Part shown: positions 34,525-47,524 of the stretch, piece after piece
Position numbering within the stretch: position 1 is the stretch's first letter
Layout of the letters: each line of letters begins with the position of its first letter
Origin: Nemania diffusa
Taxonomy: Eukaryota; Ascomycota; Sordariomycetes; Xylariales; Xylariaceae
NCBI GenBank assembly: GCA_038501195.1
Contig: JBBPUQ010000005.1
Span: 248,001 to 312,000, forward strand
Length of the DNA: 64,000 nt
Direction: 5' to 3'
Notes under the pieces: model-generated
What the model was told of the DNA's origin: nothing
The model's input: only the letters and a program-made list of their open reading frames with translations
The model's database searches: none
Translations under genes and position numbers: made by a program

Positions 34525-34740
34525 TATCAACAAGCACTGCACTGCCATCGAAATTACGGCTCAGCGCCGTTTGGTGGCTTTTGGTGGCTTTTGGTTGCTT
34601 CTACAAAAACTGCGAAGGCACCAGCTACCTCTAATTTCATTGGATATCAACAACCACTGCCAACAAAATTACGGCCCAGCGCGATTTTGGTGGCTTTTGG
34701 TTGCAACTGTGAAGGCACCAGTTGCCTCTAATTTCATTGG
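34525..34740. repeat. imperfect tandem duplication, about 120 + 96 bp
   Basis: Two adjacent copies both begin with TATCAACAA and end with CTCTAATTTCATTGG (copy 1 about 34525-34644, copy 2 about 34645-34740). Shared internal blocks include AAATTACGGC, GGTGGCTTTTGGTTGC and GAAGGCACCAG. Copy 1 has an extra internal repeat of GGTGGCTTTT. GTTCATTGGA just upstream (34511-34520) looks like the end of a third, lost copy. Confidence 0.8.
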
Positions 34741-37700
34741 GTATATATAGTATAGACCTGCACTGCTACATAGTTTTTTTCGTGGTCTATCGACTAGACG
34801 ACAGAGCTCGCCTATATTATTGTCCAGAGCAGCACTTCACCGCCCCCAGTTATCGGTTGGGCAAAGAAATACATACCTATGCGCGAAGAGACCGTCGGCT
34901 GAGAATGAGAGTTATCTGTGCTCGTGCTGTACTCCAGAAATCAACGCAATAATATACTATTCTCTCGTTGAACAACTGCCTGTCGTTGTTCTAATTAAGC
35001 TGATACGATACCAGTCACCCTGTTTATCTCTTAAACGTCAAACGTTAATTATATAGGTAGTGATTATTCCAAGAAACAGCATCTGGTAAGTTCCAATATC
35101 ACTATAATGTGCAGTTCGGACCTTCTCATAACAGGAGCTGCAGCTGAGCTCGCCGGAACCATGGGCAGTACAGTCTCCAGACATCGGAAAGTTAAGACGA
35201 TGAGCTAGAGCCGCATGCATCGAGTCGGTGAGCCCATCGCTCGCGGATTTCAGCGCCTTCTTTTTCGGCCCAGCCCGGCTGGTTATAATAAGCCACCTAA
35301 CTAGAATCGAGCCCTATAGGAGACATGCACGTCTGGGTATGACGATGGCATTTCATACTTAATCTGTGCGGTGCACGTAGGCCTTTTCTCCTGATTGCGT
35401 AATTCCGCGCTGCCTTCCATTTTTATTGGAGTTGATAGAGCATGTCTTGCTTCTCGCATTACTGAGTTGCTTGACTCATTGGCTACGCGTAAACGGTTAA
35501 ACTCTCACCAAAACCTAACCACAGCTCTTTTACTGCGGCCGCAGATGTCTATGAGTTGGCCTTGACTCGTCTTCACAGTCATGAAGTGTTAATTTAGGCG
35601 AGTGGTGAAACTTGTAATGCGATTACCATCTCTTAATGCTCCCTTTTGCACTACACAAATATCTTGGATGACTCCCAGATGTGGCATAGAGACCTACCAA
35701 CATGTCGCCACGTCTCCGGGAAGTATTACAAGGGATATGGCGATGGAGAAACGTGCTCTCGTAACATCGCATGGGCAGCGCTATACCCATATCCCATGAT
35801 TTCTGTCGTGTTTACATCCCGAGGCTGTGCTCACCGCGTGCCTGGAGTAGCAAACACTGAGCCATGCACCTTCTCACGGCTTACGTCGGCCGTATTTTCA
35901 CGTTTGAGGGTCTGGCCTCAATCTGGCGTTTCGGTACAACAGGAGGGTTCTCACGGATCCACCATGAGTCAAAATGAAACCGTCATCCCGGGACGAGAGG
36001 GAGATTTCATCAAGTGATGACTATTTCTCGCTGATGGAAAATGTTGCTTAGAGGACGCTAAACAGATCGTTAAGTAATATAAATGCCGGCTCGGAAGGAA
36101 TTTATGTATGACGTTCATTCTCTTTAGGTGTTCAGACGCACGTTGCAGCTCGCCATGCCACACAATCCTCCCGCCGGAGAAGACTGTCCGCAGGCCTGGC
36201 CATTGGACGCAAGATGGTGCTACATCAGCCTCGTGTCGTCATTTAGCCAAGCTCCTTTATATCGATGTTTCAGCTGCCGAATCAGCTTCCGCACCATCCC
36301 TCCATTTGGATAATGTGGAGGAAAGTCCGTATATTCAGTGCTCGGCCTGATCTGTTGGGCTTCTAGGCTGGCCGGTATGTGTACTAGTAAGTTTGTACGA
36401 TGAACCAATCGCTCATCGCGATCGAGGGAGCCTCTTACTGTATAGAGAAGGTAGGGATGAGCCTGCGAGAAGTCTGGCGTGCGCTGCATGCTTGACAGTT
36501 TTGGGGACTGTCAGGAATCCTAACCCGAGTTGATTGAAAAGTGACTAGTGAATTTTATTAACTAGTAAACTAGTATTCAATCGTGGCGTCTTTCTATAAT
36601 CATTATTTTGGTTTAGAGCCTCCTATCAAGACTATTAGTCTTGCTTAATACTGAGCATAACCTAAATGATAGACAGTTCACCTGGATGACTCTACCCCTG
36701 ACGCCTCCAAAAGAGCTCACACAAGCTACCTATCTATTACTCTGGGACTTGTGCTGTAGAGAGAATGCGTGTTTCACCTTAGGCGCACCGATGCTGATAA
36801 TAAAGTGTACGTCACCTAGCCGGAGCGCAAATGCGACCTGGTGCGTGATTCTCCGCGACAGTAGCACGAGGCGAGGTGACACTCGGCTAGGAGGGGCCCT
36901 TCTCGTGGAGGCACATTCCTCGTGGAGTTCCTGGAGAAACAACCGTTCACATAGCCGGTAACTTATAGATATTTCCTCACCGTTGTAGCCTTTAGACTCA
37001 TAAAACCAAGTTGGAATACAATCAAGAACATCCAACAACGCCTGTTGAATATGAGCATGAGAGGAAAATATAAGCGTTGTTCTCCAGAAATAGAAGGATA
37101 TGTGCAATCACTCCAGTGTTAACTTCAATATACAACAATTCAATTCAAAATAAGTGATAGAAATAACGTAGTAAAGACGTTACGCCAATTACTTCAGCTT
37201 ATGACTTCGCGCGAGATAATGCCCAGTTTGAAATGCCACCACGACCGTCATGTCTAATAGTGTGTTGTCATCAAGACAGTGAAGTTAGTTTAGGCGACTG
37301 AGAGAACAGTGCCTTGGATGAAGTCCTATCATGTGGTGTGTGATTTGACTTCTACGAATTGGCAGTAAGGTCATGATATCAAGGTATAATTACTCCGCCT
37401 TTTTGTAAGCATGCGTGGTCTTGTCTGGGCAATGCCGGCGAGCCCACTTGGGATCTCACGACTAATCGCGGCTATATCCTGATGCAAATGGGTCAACAAG
37501 AGCTTGATAGAGATGATATAGATCATGTGTGATATTGAATCGGGCAGATCGTAAACAGATGCTATGAGTGTTCTAGCCTCTCACCGAACTAGTAAGATAT
37601 GTAAGTATATTACAAACTCCGAAAAATGAATGCAACTATGTCACAAACGCGTTATTATTCTGCGGGCTAGGAGTTTTGCTTCCGTTGGATCAGCGCGGAT

Positions 37701-40700
37701 GATGTAGGTATCCGATGTCATGGAGTGGTGATGCCTCCCATCTTAGACTAGGTCTTCTCACAAGTGAGCACATAAGCTGGAATGAGATCGGTAACCATGT
37801 AAGCACGAGAATATGAGACGAACCACACGACATAGAGAATCACCACATGAATTCGACAATGTGCGCGTCAGTGTTCCCTCCACATGGCCAGCTTCCCTTG
37901 CTGCATTTCGTCACCTATTTCAGCCCTCCGAGGCAAGATCACATGACACTGGGCCGTCTCCGGATCGACTGCGGCATAAAGCGGAAACACGTAGCTAAAG
38001 AAAAAAGGGGGACCGCGGGGAAGAAGACAGACAGACCAGCCAGCAGGAAAAGGTGTGGGTGGGCAGGCGCATGCTTGGCCATGCGCGCAATAGGGTACCT
38101 AGGTATTCCAGTCAGTAGGGAACGAGGCCCCCATGCCATTCCCAAGCCCATCCCAAGCCATGCCATAGCTGGGCCGCCAGGCCGCATGGCGACGGCAGCC
38201 GAGCCTATGGAAACGGCGGGTTCCTGCGCAGATGACCACCACACCCCAGGGCAGGCTTCCCAATCGATCGATGCCATGTCAACGCACCACGACGCCGATA
38301 AGCCTGGGGGAGGAGGTGGAGGTGCGAAAAAGGGAAACTTGGGACCAAGCTGTGCTGACGAGGTACCGTCCGAACGGGCCGTGGCGGATTATGTCAGATC
38401 TGACTGGGTTGGATAGGTAGCAGAATGGCCAGACATGGACATGCATGTCTTATGAAGAAGTCCGCGAAGGCTGACTCCTATCTACGCAGTACCTGGCGGG
38501 CGGAGGAGCTATGGATAGACAGATTGTGACAAATTAAGTCGAGTGCCCAATCCGGGATATCTTTAGATTGAAAAGGCATTTGGGGAGGATCTTGGCCCGG
38601 TTTCTAAGCTGACATTGAAAGGCCACCTACATACTGTACTTGATCATTAGTTAGGTAGTATTGAATTTTACAGCTGGCAGCTTATACTACCTCCCTACCT
38701 ACATATTGTAGGTACCAATCCAAACAGGAAGGGGGACTTTACTAGATCTGGAAATGACCGGGGATATAGGTATGTATGTATTGTAACCGACGACGGGAAC
38801 GCCAACCTCATACGTACCAACCTTATAAGCCAAACTTACATATCTAGTGTCTTTCGAGGAGACATCGCAGGGCAATTGTCCTCTTTTGGATGACCACGTA
38901 TCTAGTTCATGTTCATGCGTGATAACTGCGTGCGTGCGTTGCGTGCGTGCGGTAGTCTGCGGTATAGCAGGTAAGTACATATATAGTACGCAGTAGAGGG
39001 TGGCATTGGTTAAGGCATTGGTTAGGCATTGCCTATTAGTAAAGTGAAGGAGAGCGACAGCAGTTAATCGCGCGTACGCTCCTGGGTGGCTTGCCGTCCA
39101 CATGTCGATCTATGAGAGGTCCAAGATCTGCCGGGTTACATGTACCCTTACGTAGTGTACAGAATACAGTGCATGCAGTGCTGTACTGTAGGTATGTATG
39201 TACCTCGCTCTCCAGAGGTACGTTTTCACATGCATGTACCTATGTAGGTGCTGTAGGCTGTAAGTACCTGGCTGTCGGCTGTACTGTGGGCTGTCGGCGC
39301 GGTAGGCTGGGCCGCTTGCTGGGAGGATATTCGGGTAAGGCTGCTGCTCGCGAGGGCTGGAACTGTCTCGCTTATCAATTTCTAATCATGCTGACTCCAA
39401 CGTCGTCGATACTATGTCCTGTCCATGTCGCCCTCGCTTCTTCCTTTGCGACAGAAAGGCCGAGCATATTCTGATCGGTATGCCTACTGGGTAGGTACAC
39501 AGCAAGGAGTACCGGTGCTTCCGCCGATAGAGGCGAATTATATTTTACCAAGACGTGATTTTCTGAATCAGACCTCTTGAGGGAAAACGTAAAGCGTAAA
39601 CTCCGTCGGATCCTGCCGGGAGAAATTGTTCGTTCATGGCGGGCCGCGTTCCATATTTCGATGAAATTGTAACTGGCTCTATGTATATTTTCTTTTCTTC
39701 CTTCTCGGGTGTCTTTTACTTACGTAGCAGTCCTGTCAACTTTACCGTATACTCACCACCCCCGGATACAACCTACGCGATTTGCGGGAATAATTGTCCT
39801 ACTGATATGCCATATACTGAGTATATGATATTTCCTTTTTCTTTTACTGATTTAATAGAGCCGCTTGGTTTGATACTTACGCGTACATATACGAACTCTG
39901 AAGAGATAAATCTGTGCAATGGAAACATGGAAGACGATAGGCCCGGGTACATTAGATAGGTTGTGCACAGACACGCCGTGGACGGATGGTCATTGGAAAC
40001 GTGCGAACCCTGTCTATTACGGGCTTAATGTACTATTCATAGTTGTGTGTAAGTCAGTGCAGTATACATAGTGTGGGGCAATCTGGCTGGCGTAACTTGC
40101 GGTCTACAGTGCCTGCAGTAGTCCGTTAATAAATCCTCTAGTCAATACTCACCTGTGGATGACCTTGACCGCCGCTGAAATCATAATGAAATAAAATAAA
40201 ACACAATATTTCAATGTGTCTCTCGGACTATAAAGTATAGCAATGGGCAATGGCGGTCACACAAACACAAACCTCGCAACAATATACGGTAAGTGTAGCT
40301 AGTACATTACCTATTGGTGGAGTTCCTCCATTCTAAATGTTACGAGGACCGGTAGGTAGCAGCAACATGAGTTAAAATGCATCATTAGATACTCTATAAT
40401 ACCTAGGTATGTTAACTTAATCTAGTAGGCTCGACTCTTTTAAGGACATCAAGCTGTAAACAAGAATACTTAGAGAGATAATACCTAGTTGTAGCATAAG
40501 GAATTAAGCATGATTCAAAGCATACAGTGGACTAACTTGTATATAGTAAGCCTAAATTATAGTATATTCCTATGTAAACTACATACCTACAGAGCAGATT
40601 CCGGTTGTATTACATATGTTTTTAATTGATTAATATGCGATGTAGGAACTTCTAACACTGGAACCTAAACATAGGTCGTGGGTGTATGCGTAGACGAGAT

Positions 40701-43174
40701 GGTACGGATTTACGTATACATACTACCAGCTTGCAGCAGGGTAGACCACACGTGTAAGTAAATATTCTCCAAGGAAATGATCGACTGACATCGTTCAACT
40801 TTTGTATATTCACGCCTAGGTAGAACACTAAATAAACGGCTTTATTGCTTCTGGGGTGCTTCTAGCTCCCTGCTAGTTGCAGGCTACTTGTGTGGTTGTG
40901 TGGGTTCATAACTGTCGACCATCGTGCATTGAAGATCTCCATACATAACAAGATCACGTATTGATGCATAGGTACTTATACGCATACCGGTATATATACT
41001 AATACATACATGTATGTAGTAAATATCCCAGAGGTATTACCCATTATGGGGAATGTAGGTGAACAATGTAGTGAATAGGAATGCCCTCGAGTACAGTACT
41101 TCTTGAAATAGTACCGTCGGTAAAAAGAGGTAGGTACGCTAGGGGTTCTCCTGATTAGAAATACCTAACCTCTCGGAGCTGGGGAGGTTTTGCTACCGTG
41201 TCAAATTTATTGACCAAAACGTGATGGAAAAACGAGATCTGGGACTCCAATAAAAAACGTTGAGCTGTGTGGGTGCGTGGCTGATGTCACTTGGTCGCGA
41301 GGCAAGGCGCCGTCGGCCAATCATGTACTCTGTACGTCACCATCGAAATGGGTTTCAACTCCAAGGACTAGGCTGCATCCGAAAGCGCCAGCTCATCATC
41401 ACGAAATTGATCGAAAATTTGCAGCCCCAACATGACCAAATCTAGTGTGGCACTTATCATTAGACAAGCCGGAGGTTAATCCTCTGATCTTCTCATTTTA
41501 GATGTAATCTCCTGTAGTCACAACACCCCAATATAGGTATGTTAGTTATTACCTACATGATATCAGACCTCGGCCGGTAGGTCAGATAGGTACCAACTTG
41601 TGTACTTTATTTAGGTACTATACTTACCCTGCAGCATAAGTACCGCCGAGGTGGACCGGTTAGGTACCTTAGGTAGGCTGCCTACCTACAGGATTGTGCC
41701 TACTGTACTGAGCGAGCATTTAACAAGCCCCGAAGATGCCGTAGTTTGTGTGGTACACTAAACCTGAAAGGGGAGTTGTGGTAAGACAAACAAATACCTA
41801 AGCCAGGTGCCAAACTCGGGGTCAACTCGCTGCTTGCACCATTGTTGCTAGGTACCTGCCTAGGTCTGTAGGTAATGCCCGGCATGTACACTGCTCATAT
41901 TACCTATTGTGGCCATTTGGTCCCTGCCTACATGGTAGGTACCTAACCCTTACTACACCTATAAATTTAAGTTCCTGTCACACCTGTCACACACATGTTT
42001 CGTTCACGCTATACTTAAAAACGTAATAAGTCGACTCCTTTTTTCGCCATATTTTCCGACCTTTCCTCCTGGCTGTGACGTGACAACGCTAGGAGCTAAG
42101 AATAATACCTAGCCCTGTCTTGGTGTGTTGTTCCTGTTTTCCCGAAATACTTCTGACCGGACTGGGGACTGTAGCTCTGGAGCACGCTCCGTCACCCATG
42201 CTATTCTCGTCGCCCTTGGACCTTTCAACTTTCGAGAAAACACACACTACACACTCAATTCAGGTATAATCAATCCCATGCACAACCAACACACCTGCAC
42301 ACCTACGCACACACATAGATCATAGATACCCATCGACACATCTAGAGTACCTACACAACAACGGCTCACAGCAAGCACACTTCACTCGGCACACTCTCTG
42401 CGCACTCTGCCTGCACGCTGCATACTGCACACTCTCTGGACTGGACCTTGATTGTTTCTTCCTTCTTCATCCTGACATTCCGCCTCCGCCTCAACCACAA
42501 TTCTCTCGGCTCGGTACTGAACAACATTCGGCTGGCCCTACCGCTATCGACCATTCGAAGACCTGTTTTTGTCAGCTTGTGCCACGCTACATTGCATTCC
42601 CCCCCACCGTCACGGCTTACAACTACAGCATATTGTGTCATCCAGGCCGTGTTCGCCAGATATCTCGCGACCAATCCAGCCAGCCCAGACTCCTTCCTCT
42701 GCACCGCCGCAGCCAAACAAAACAAACCTCACCCGAGAAACGCCTGGTGCCATTCCCTCTGTGCAGACACACAGCCAGCTAGTGTGGCAGATCGTCTCAA
42801 CACCGCCCGGGGCATAGGCCCGAACAAGTCGCGAACAATTCCGGGGGAGACGTGCAGCGCCGAGTAGCGACGGCAACCCTAGCGCTTGTCTCTTGTAGCC
42901 AAAGCACTTGGTAATACCAGTTACCTGCCCAGGAGCCACTTAGCTGGTGTTCTCCGTTCGGTTGTCAAGTTGCATGTCCGCCTTGTTACGGTGCTTGTCC
43001 TCCTACGATGGTCGTTCCTGACATAAACACACCGGCCATTTGTTCGAGTTAGACCCAATCCCTGGATGGGTGGTGTAAGCTACCTTGAAGACGTGGTCCC
43101 ATTTCTCACACGAACCCCCCACGAGCAACCAGAACCAAGCACCAAACAGAGCAGCACTGATCGGCTCAGACACA
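34741..43174. other. gene-free region, part 2, to the VAC7 leader
   Basis: More than 8 kb with no supportable gene. Open frames of 60-190 codons exist (for example 37847-38416 plus and 36730-37107 minus), but they overlap one another and show no domains or splice support. TAGG/CCTA and GTAC words are dense at 38685-38710, 41540-41700 and 41930-41945. A CACA-rich stretch lies at 42240-42315. The last 900 bp is GC-richer and is probably the VAC7 promoter and a long 5' leader. Confidence 0.4.
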
Positions 43175-45973
43175 ATGGCAAACGCTAGCCAGACGACAGG
43201 CCTCGAAGCCAGTACTTCGAGCCTGAACTCTGCTGACAACGACGCATCCGTCCCATCAAGCGCAATTCCCGATACCCAGGCTTCTAAATGGACTTCGGCT
43301 TCCACATCTCTGACAGCCTCGCCCGTAGAGTCCAGAGACACATCGCCTACGCGAACAACCAAAACCTCGGGAAGACCAAGTCGTGCATCCATATCACCAG
43401 CGCAGTCACGCAAGAACAGTGGCCAAGATCTGAGTCCGTCGAGAGCAAAATCGAACATCCCCACCTCCTCTGTGACCCCACGACAGCTCTCTGCGACCAC
43501 TATCCCCAGCTTGCCCCCTCCGTCCGGCACGGACGCTGTTCTACGAGCACCTGTGCCGCAAAAGTTGGCGTCTGTGGTCCACGAGACCTCGAGGGATGCG
43601 CCGCGGTGGCCCATTTCTCCACGATTGAAATCCCCTCCACCTTCCTTCGGTAGACCGACGGCTGCCTCATCGGCCCGCAGAAACGATTTAGAATCTCCTG
43701 TTATCAATGTACAACGGGCTACTCCGTCGCCACATGTGGAACCGAGCTCGCAGTCTGCATCGGACATGGAGGCTGAGGACTCCTATCTGTCATCAGGTAT
43801 GAGGACACCAGCCCGTGGACCGAGCGGCGGTTCCTCGGCTCTCGAAACCGTCCAGGAGGTTAGCCAGCCAAACACACCACGGCCGGGTTTAGATGCTGCA
43901 ATCAAGAAGCTAGAGGAGACTGCCTCATCACAGAATACCTCGCGGAAAAGGAGCTCTGACATTACAAACAACGGTGTGAAGTCAAGCCAAACTACAGCAA
44001 CTAGCGAAAGCGGGAGTGATAGCGGCAGCATCAAGACTAACACAAGGCGATCTAGTACTGCTGCGCCACCACCTCGGCTACAGAGTAGGCAGTCTAGCTC
44101 AACGCTCAAATTTAGTGGTAGGGGACAATCAACAGCCGAGAGTTCGTCTAGGAACATGACTGTTGAGACGGAGGAGGTCAAGGACATGCCGCAGCTGTCT
44201 TTGATCCCCAACGCAGGTGGCCAGAGAGTCAATGGAAGCCTGAGAACCCGCCCGAGCAACGAGACTATCAAACCTAAGAAGGAAAAGAAGAAGCACACTA
44301 GGAAGACCACATCCGTGGCCACTGGTAATGGTGAGCACCCACGTTTAAATCCGGCGCAAAAGCTTCGACATAGCTGTTCGACAAGGTCGATCTCAGTGAC
44401 ATCTGGCCGTTCGCCACCAAAACTTCGCGGTCAAGGATCGTGGGGCGAAGAAGCAATATTGAGTTCTAGGCGGCGGGTCAAGCGACTGGCGCTACTACGG
44501 ACATCTAGTATAACCTCTCATGTGACATACTTGCTAACACGAGGTTCCCGCCCAGCATCCTCAAAAGCAGATATATTTGAGGCCAAGGTGGCTAGTGCGG
44601 TTGAAGAAGCTAACTCTTCCGACTCGGATGAAACATTCGTCTACGACTCGAACCCACCGGACGCTGAACGCCCTCGTCGCTATCACTCACGTACTCCTAG
44701 TGCGGCATCTATGGCTAGCCAAGCGGATCGCAACGGCATGCGGTCTATACATGCTGTCCTTGATAATGGCGCTCATAACGTTCACGTCAAGAAGAGTATG
44801 AAATTCGTCAACACTTATAATAGTAATGCGAACGACGTTCTTCAGGGTGATGACGATGGACGAGGCACAAGCCGGAGTAATGTCGGCTCAGCAAGAGGCA
44901 CAGCACGTCACCATCATCATCCTGGCCGTTGGAGTAGGAATAATGGTAACAATCATCTTTCGCTCTTTGACAACGAGTCTCCCTTTCCTGCTGCACCTCG
45001 GACCAAATTCTCTAGCAGTAATCCTAGGCAGGCCTCTAATCCTCCTAGCCCTCGATTCAACACTAATACCAACCGAACCTGGCTACCAAGCGGCAAGCGG
45101 CAAATCTCTCTGGCCAATGGCTACGATATGGATGATACCACGCCAGGAGCGGACGATGAACGAACCCCTCTCTTACAGACTGGCACCGTGCGTACTTCCC
45201 GGTTCAACAGGAACAGACAAAACGGGCCATTACGAAACTTGGAATCGCAAACCTATCACCAGAATCCCTCATTTCTCAACCGTTTCGCTAGCTGTCTAGT
45301 CCTCACGGTTATGTTACTGCTGGTTATCACTGGTGGCATCGGTTTCATGTTTGCAACATCACAGCCACTCACAAATGTGGAACTCTTGAAAATTGGCAAT
45401 GTCCTTGCCAGCGAGCAAGAGCTCATGTTCGATCTTACTGTGCAAGCACATAACCCCAACGTCGTTGTAGTGATGATCGACTCCGCAGACATCGAGATAT
45501 TTGCTAAGTCGCGACATGCTGGTAATGACTCAGAGTGGTGGCGTCATCCCCACGGAGACGACTTCAAGATACTTGACGATCCGAAGGATGATCAGCCCGA
45601 CATGAATGAGCCTGACGACACCACCTCGCCTAATATGAGGTTGGGAAATGTTCACACGTTTGACAGTCCGCTGACTTACGAAGGTTCGTTTTTCCAACGC
45701 GGATCTACGACCTCGTCTGGCGAGCTCCGTCTTGCTCGCCCGGGCAATACGACGGACAGTGGCACCGAGCGATGGGAGCGCATAATATCCGATGAGTTTA
45801 CTTTGGTTATCAAAGGTGTACTCAAGTATACGCTTCCTCTTAGCCAGAAGGTCCGAAAAGTGTCAATTTCTGGCAAGACTCTCGTCAAGCCAAACGCTGC
45901 GAATGACCCGACGCTAAATCCTAGCAAACCAGAGATGTCCATCTCTGATGAATCTACAGCTGGGGCAGCCTAG
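43175..45973 (+). CDS. VAC7: Vac7-family regulator of PI(3,5)P2 synthesis
   Basis: Vacuolar membrane protein that activates the Fab1 PI3P 5-kinase complex (Fab1-Vac14-Fig4) and so controls vacuole size and inheritance. The start is ATG 43175 (MANASQTTG); only a TTG lies upstream in frame. Exons 43175-44330 and 44544-45973 give 861 residues. The 213-bp intron (GTGAGC donor, TTGCTAACACGAG branch and acceptor) keeps frame and has no stop, so the whole region also reads as one open frame; removal joins GNG to SRPASSKADIFEAKV, the conserved form. The N-terminal 600 residues are Ser/Thr-rich and disordered. Family blocks are SDETFVYDSNPPD and RSIHAVLDNGAHN. One TM segment lies at about 630-655 (CLVLTVMLLLVITGGIGFMF). 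The conserved lumenal domain follows (LMFDLTVQAHNPNVVVVMID). Confidence 0.92.
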   Translation: MANASQTTGLEASTSSLNSADNDASVPSSAIPDTQASKWTSASTSLTASPVESRDTSPTRTTKTSGRPSRASISPAQSRKNSGQDLSPSRAKSNIPTSSVTPRQLSATTIPSLPPPSGTDAVLRAPVPQKLASVVHETSRDAPRWPISPRLKSPPPSFGRPTAASSARRNDLESPVINVQRATPSPHVEPSSQSASDMEAEDSYLSSGMRTPARGPSGGSSALETVQEVSQPNTPRPGLDAAIKKLEETASSQNTSRKRSSDITNNGVKSSQTTATSESGSDSGSIKTNTRRSSTAAPPPRLQSRQSSSTLKFSGRGQSTAESSSRNMTVETEEVKDMPQLSLIPNAGGQRVNGSLRTRPSNETIKPKKEKKKHTRKTTSVATGNGEHPRLNPAQKLRHSCSTRSISVTSGRSPPKLRGQGSWGEEAILSSRRRVKRLALLRTSSITSHVTYLLTRGSRPASSKADIFEAKVASAVEEANSSDSDETFVYDSNPPDAERPRRYHSRTPSAASMASQADRNGMRSIHAVLDNGAHNVHVKKSMKFVNTYNSNANDVLQGDDDGRGTSRSNVGSARGTARHHHHPGRWSRNNGNNHLSLFDNESPFPAAPRTKFSSSNPRQASNPPSPRFNTNTNRTWLPSGKRQISLANGYDMDDTTPGADDERTPLLQTGTVRTSRFNRNRQNGPLRNLESQTYHQNPSFLNRFASCLVLTVMLLLVITGGIGFMFATSQPLTNVELLKIGNVLASEQELMFDLTVQAHNPNVVVVMIDSADIEIFAKSRHAGNDSEWWRHPHGDDFKILDDPKDDQPDMNEPDDTTSPNMRLGNVHTFDSPLTYEGSFFQRGSTTSSGELRLARPGNTTDSGTERWERIISDEFTLVIKGVLKYTLPLSQKVRKVSISGKTLVKPNAANDPTLNPSKPEMSISDESTAGAA

Positions 45974-47524
45974 CCCTACCCTTTCTCCTTTGTTTGTGAT
46001 CTGATTCTGTATATTAGCAAGCGTGGTATTGCATCCTCGGAGCTTCTGGCGTTGGGTCCAACTCCCCGTCCCTCGGCCACGTGATGGCCGGGTTTTATTT
46101 GGGATGCCGTGGACCTGTTGGGCTTGCTTATTGATTTGCTTTTTATTTTGCTCTATGTTTCCAGCGTCAGAAAGAATGGCTCTAATGACTCAAGACACGT
46201 ACATAGCAACGGCGTTTTACATGATGCGGCTTCACTGCAATGGCATAGCATGGGATGGACAACAAAAAAGGACGCACGGACCTGCTAGGAAGCAACCGTA
46301 CGCGTGTCACTGCTTGTTTTGTTGCCGGTACTTGTTTTTTCTCTCACTCTTCTCCCGCCTACCCTCTTCTCTCACAAGATTGAGTACTCGGAACGAGGAA
46401 AAGAGATTTTCTTATCGTCTCTTACAGAATGGGAATTTCGTCATTTAGAGGGAAGTGTCGGCGACTACCCATGAAACCAGATACCCAAAGACAGAAACGG
46501 GAAATTCTGTATTTGTAATGAAAACAAACGTCTTTATGAGAAAAAGAGAAAGAGATTCAACACACAAAATGGCACCTAGGAGAGCCGAGAACGTTACGTT
46601 TTACTATTTTTAATTACGCCTGCCGAATTGCATGGCACGACAGCTAAGAACTGTCGTATTTGTTAATAAGGTGGTGATGGATGAGGGATACGAAAGACTG
46701 GAATGGGGTAATATATTGCCTATCTACTACTTATTGTAGCGTCGATCTATGTTGATGAACTACTAGATAGCAGCAGCCTCGCGTATTTCGCTACGTGGAG
46801 GTCTTAATCACATATATACCTACTCCCTCAATATGTGCTATATGTAGCCGTGCCATTTATGTCTACTGCTAAGTTCTGGCTTATACCTAGCCGTATCTAT
46901 ATTTCGTCTGTCTTCGTGCTGCTATGTTGCTCTGCTTTGTGAATAGGAAGGTAGAATGTTGGAATATTACCATTTAATGAGGCGGTAGAATATATATTTT
47001 TCCCTTTCCTTTTTCCTTCCTTTGATCAAGAGGAGGCCATGATAACCTAGCTACTAGATAGACTACTTCCGTACTCAGGTGTATACAATTCTCAAATCCA
47101 TAGTAGTCCGCGGTATTCAATTCGACAAGCGTGTCCTTATGTGTTTTCCTCGAAGATAAAAGCTACCTATCTTTAGCACGGCGAAAACAAGAACACCACG
47201 CATCACAAGTTCGAGACGTGCTATAATTACTTAATGTATTGATAGCCCCAGACTAGTCCTGTCCTTTTCCTCCCTCCAGCTAATAAGCTAAGTCCTGGAA
47301 TCGTAATCGTCAAACAAGGTACGTAATGTATTGTATAACACAGGGCAGTACTACAAAGATCGAAAGCAAGTAGGTGGAGAAACCTCTCGATAATCCGGGC
47401 TATTCCTGGGGGTCCCAGCGCCATCCCCGTGTAAAGCAGAGTGCATCTAAACAATAAAGGTAGGTGCGTAAGTCCCCAGTGCCCTTAAGAAGAGGCATAC
47501 AATCCATCCACCTCCATCCACGCA
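45974..47524. other. gene-free 3' flanks of VAC7 and PRP6
   Basis: Convergent intergenic space. An open frame at 46023-46448 begins with GTG and its translation is unremarkable, probably VAC7 3' UTR. Nothing else is supportable. Confidence 0.45.

Noticed and set aside
36730..37107. 125-codon minus-strand frame
   Set aside because: No family resemblance; it overlaps an equally long frame on the other strand.
37847..38416. 189-codon plus-strand frame in the gene desert
   Set aside because: Low-complexity Pro/Gly/His content, overlapping frames in all phases, no splice or domain support.
39636..39959. 107-codon plus-strand frame with an ATG in fair context
   Set aside because: The translation is not obviously random, but there is no recognisable domain, signal peptide or partner exon; too weak to annotate.
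42448..42867. Overlapping plus-strand frames upstream of VAC7
   Set aside because: Three frames are open at once in C-rich DNA, typical of a GC-skewed leader rather than coding sequence.
46023..46448. 141-codon plus-strand frame after VAC7
   Set aside because: It starts with GTG, translates to a mixed aromatic/hydrophobic sequence without a domain, and fits the 3' UTR.
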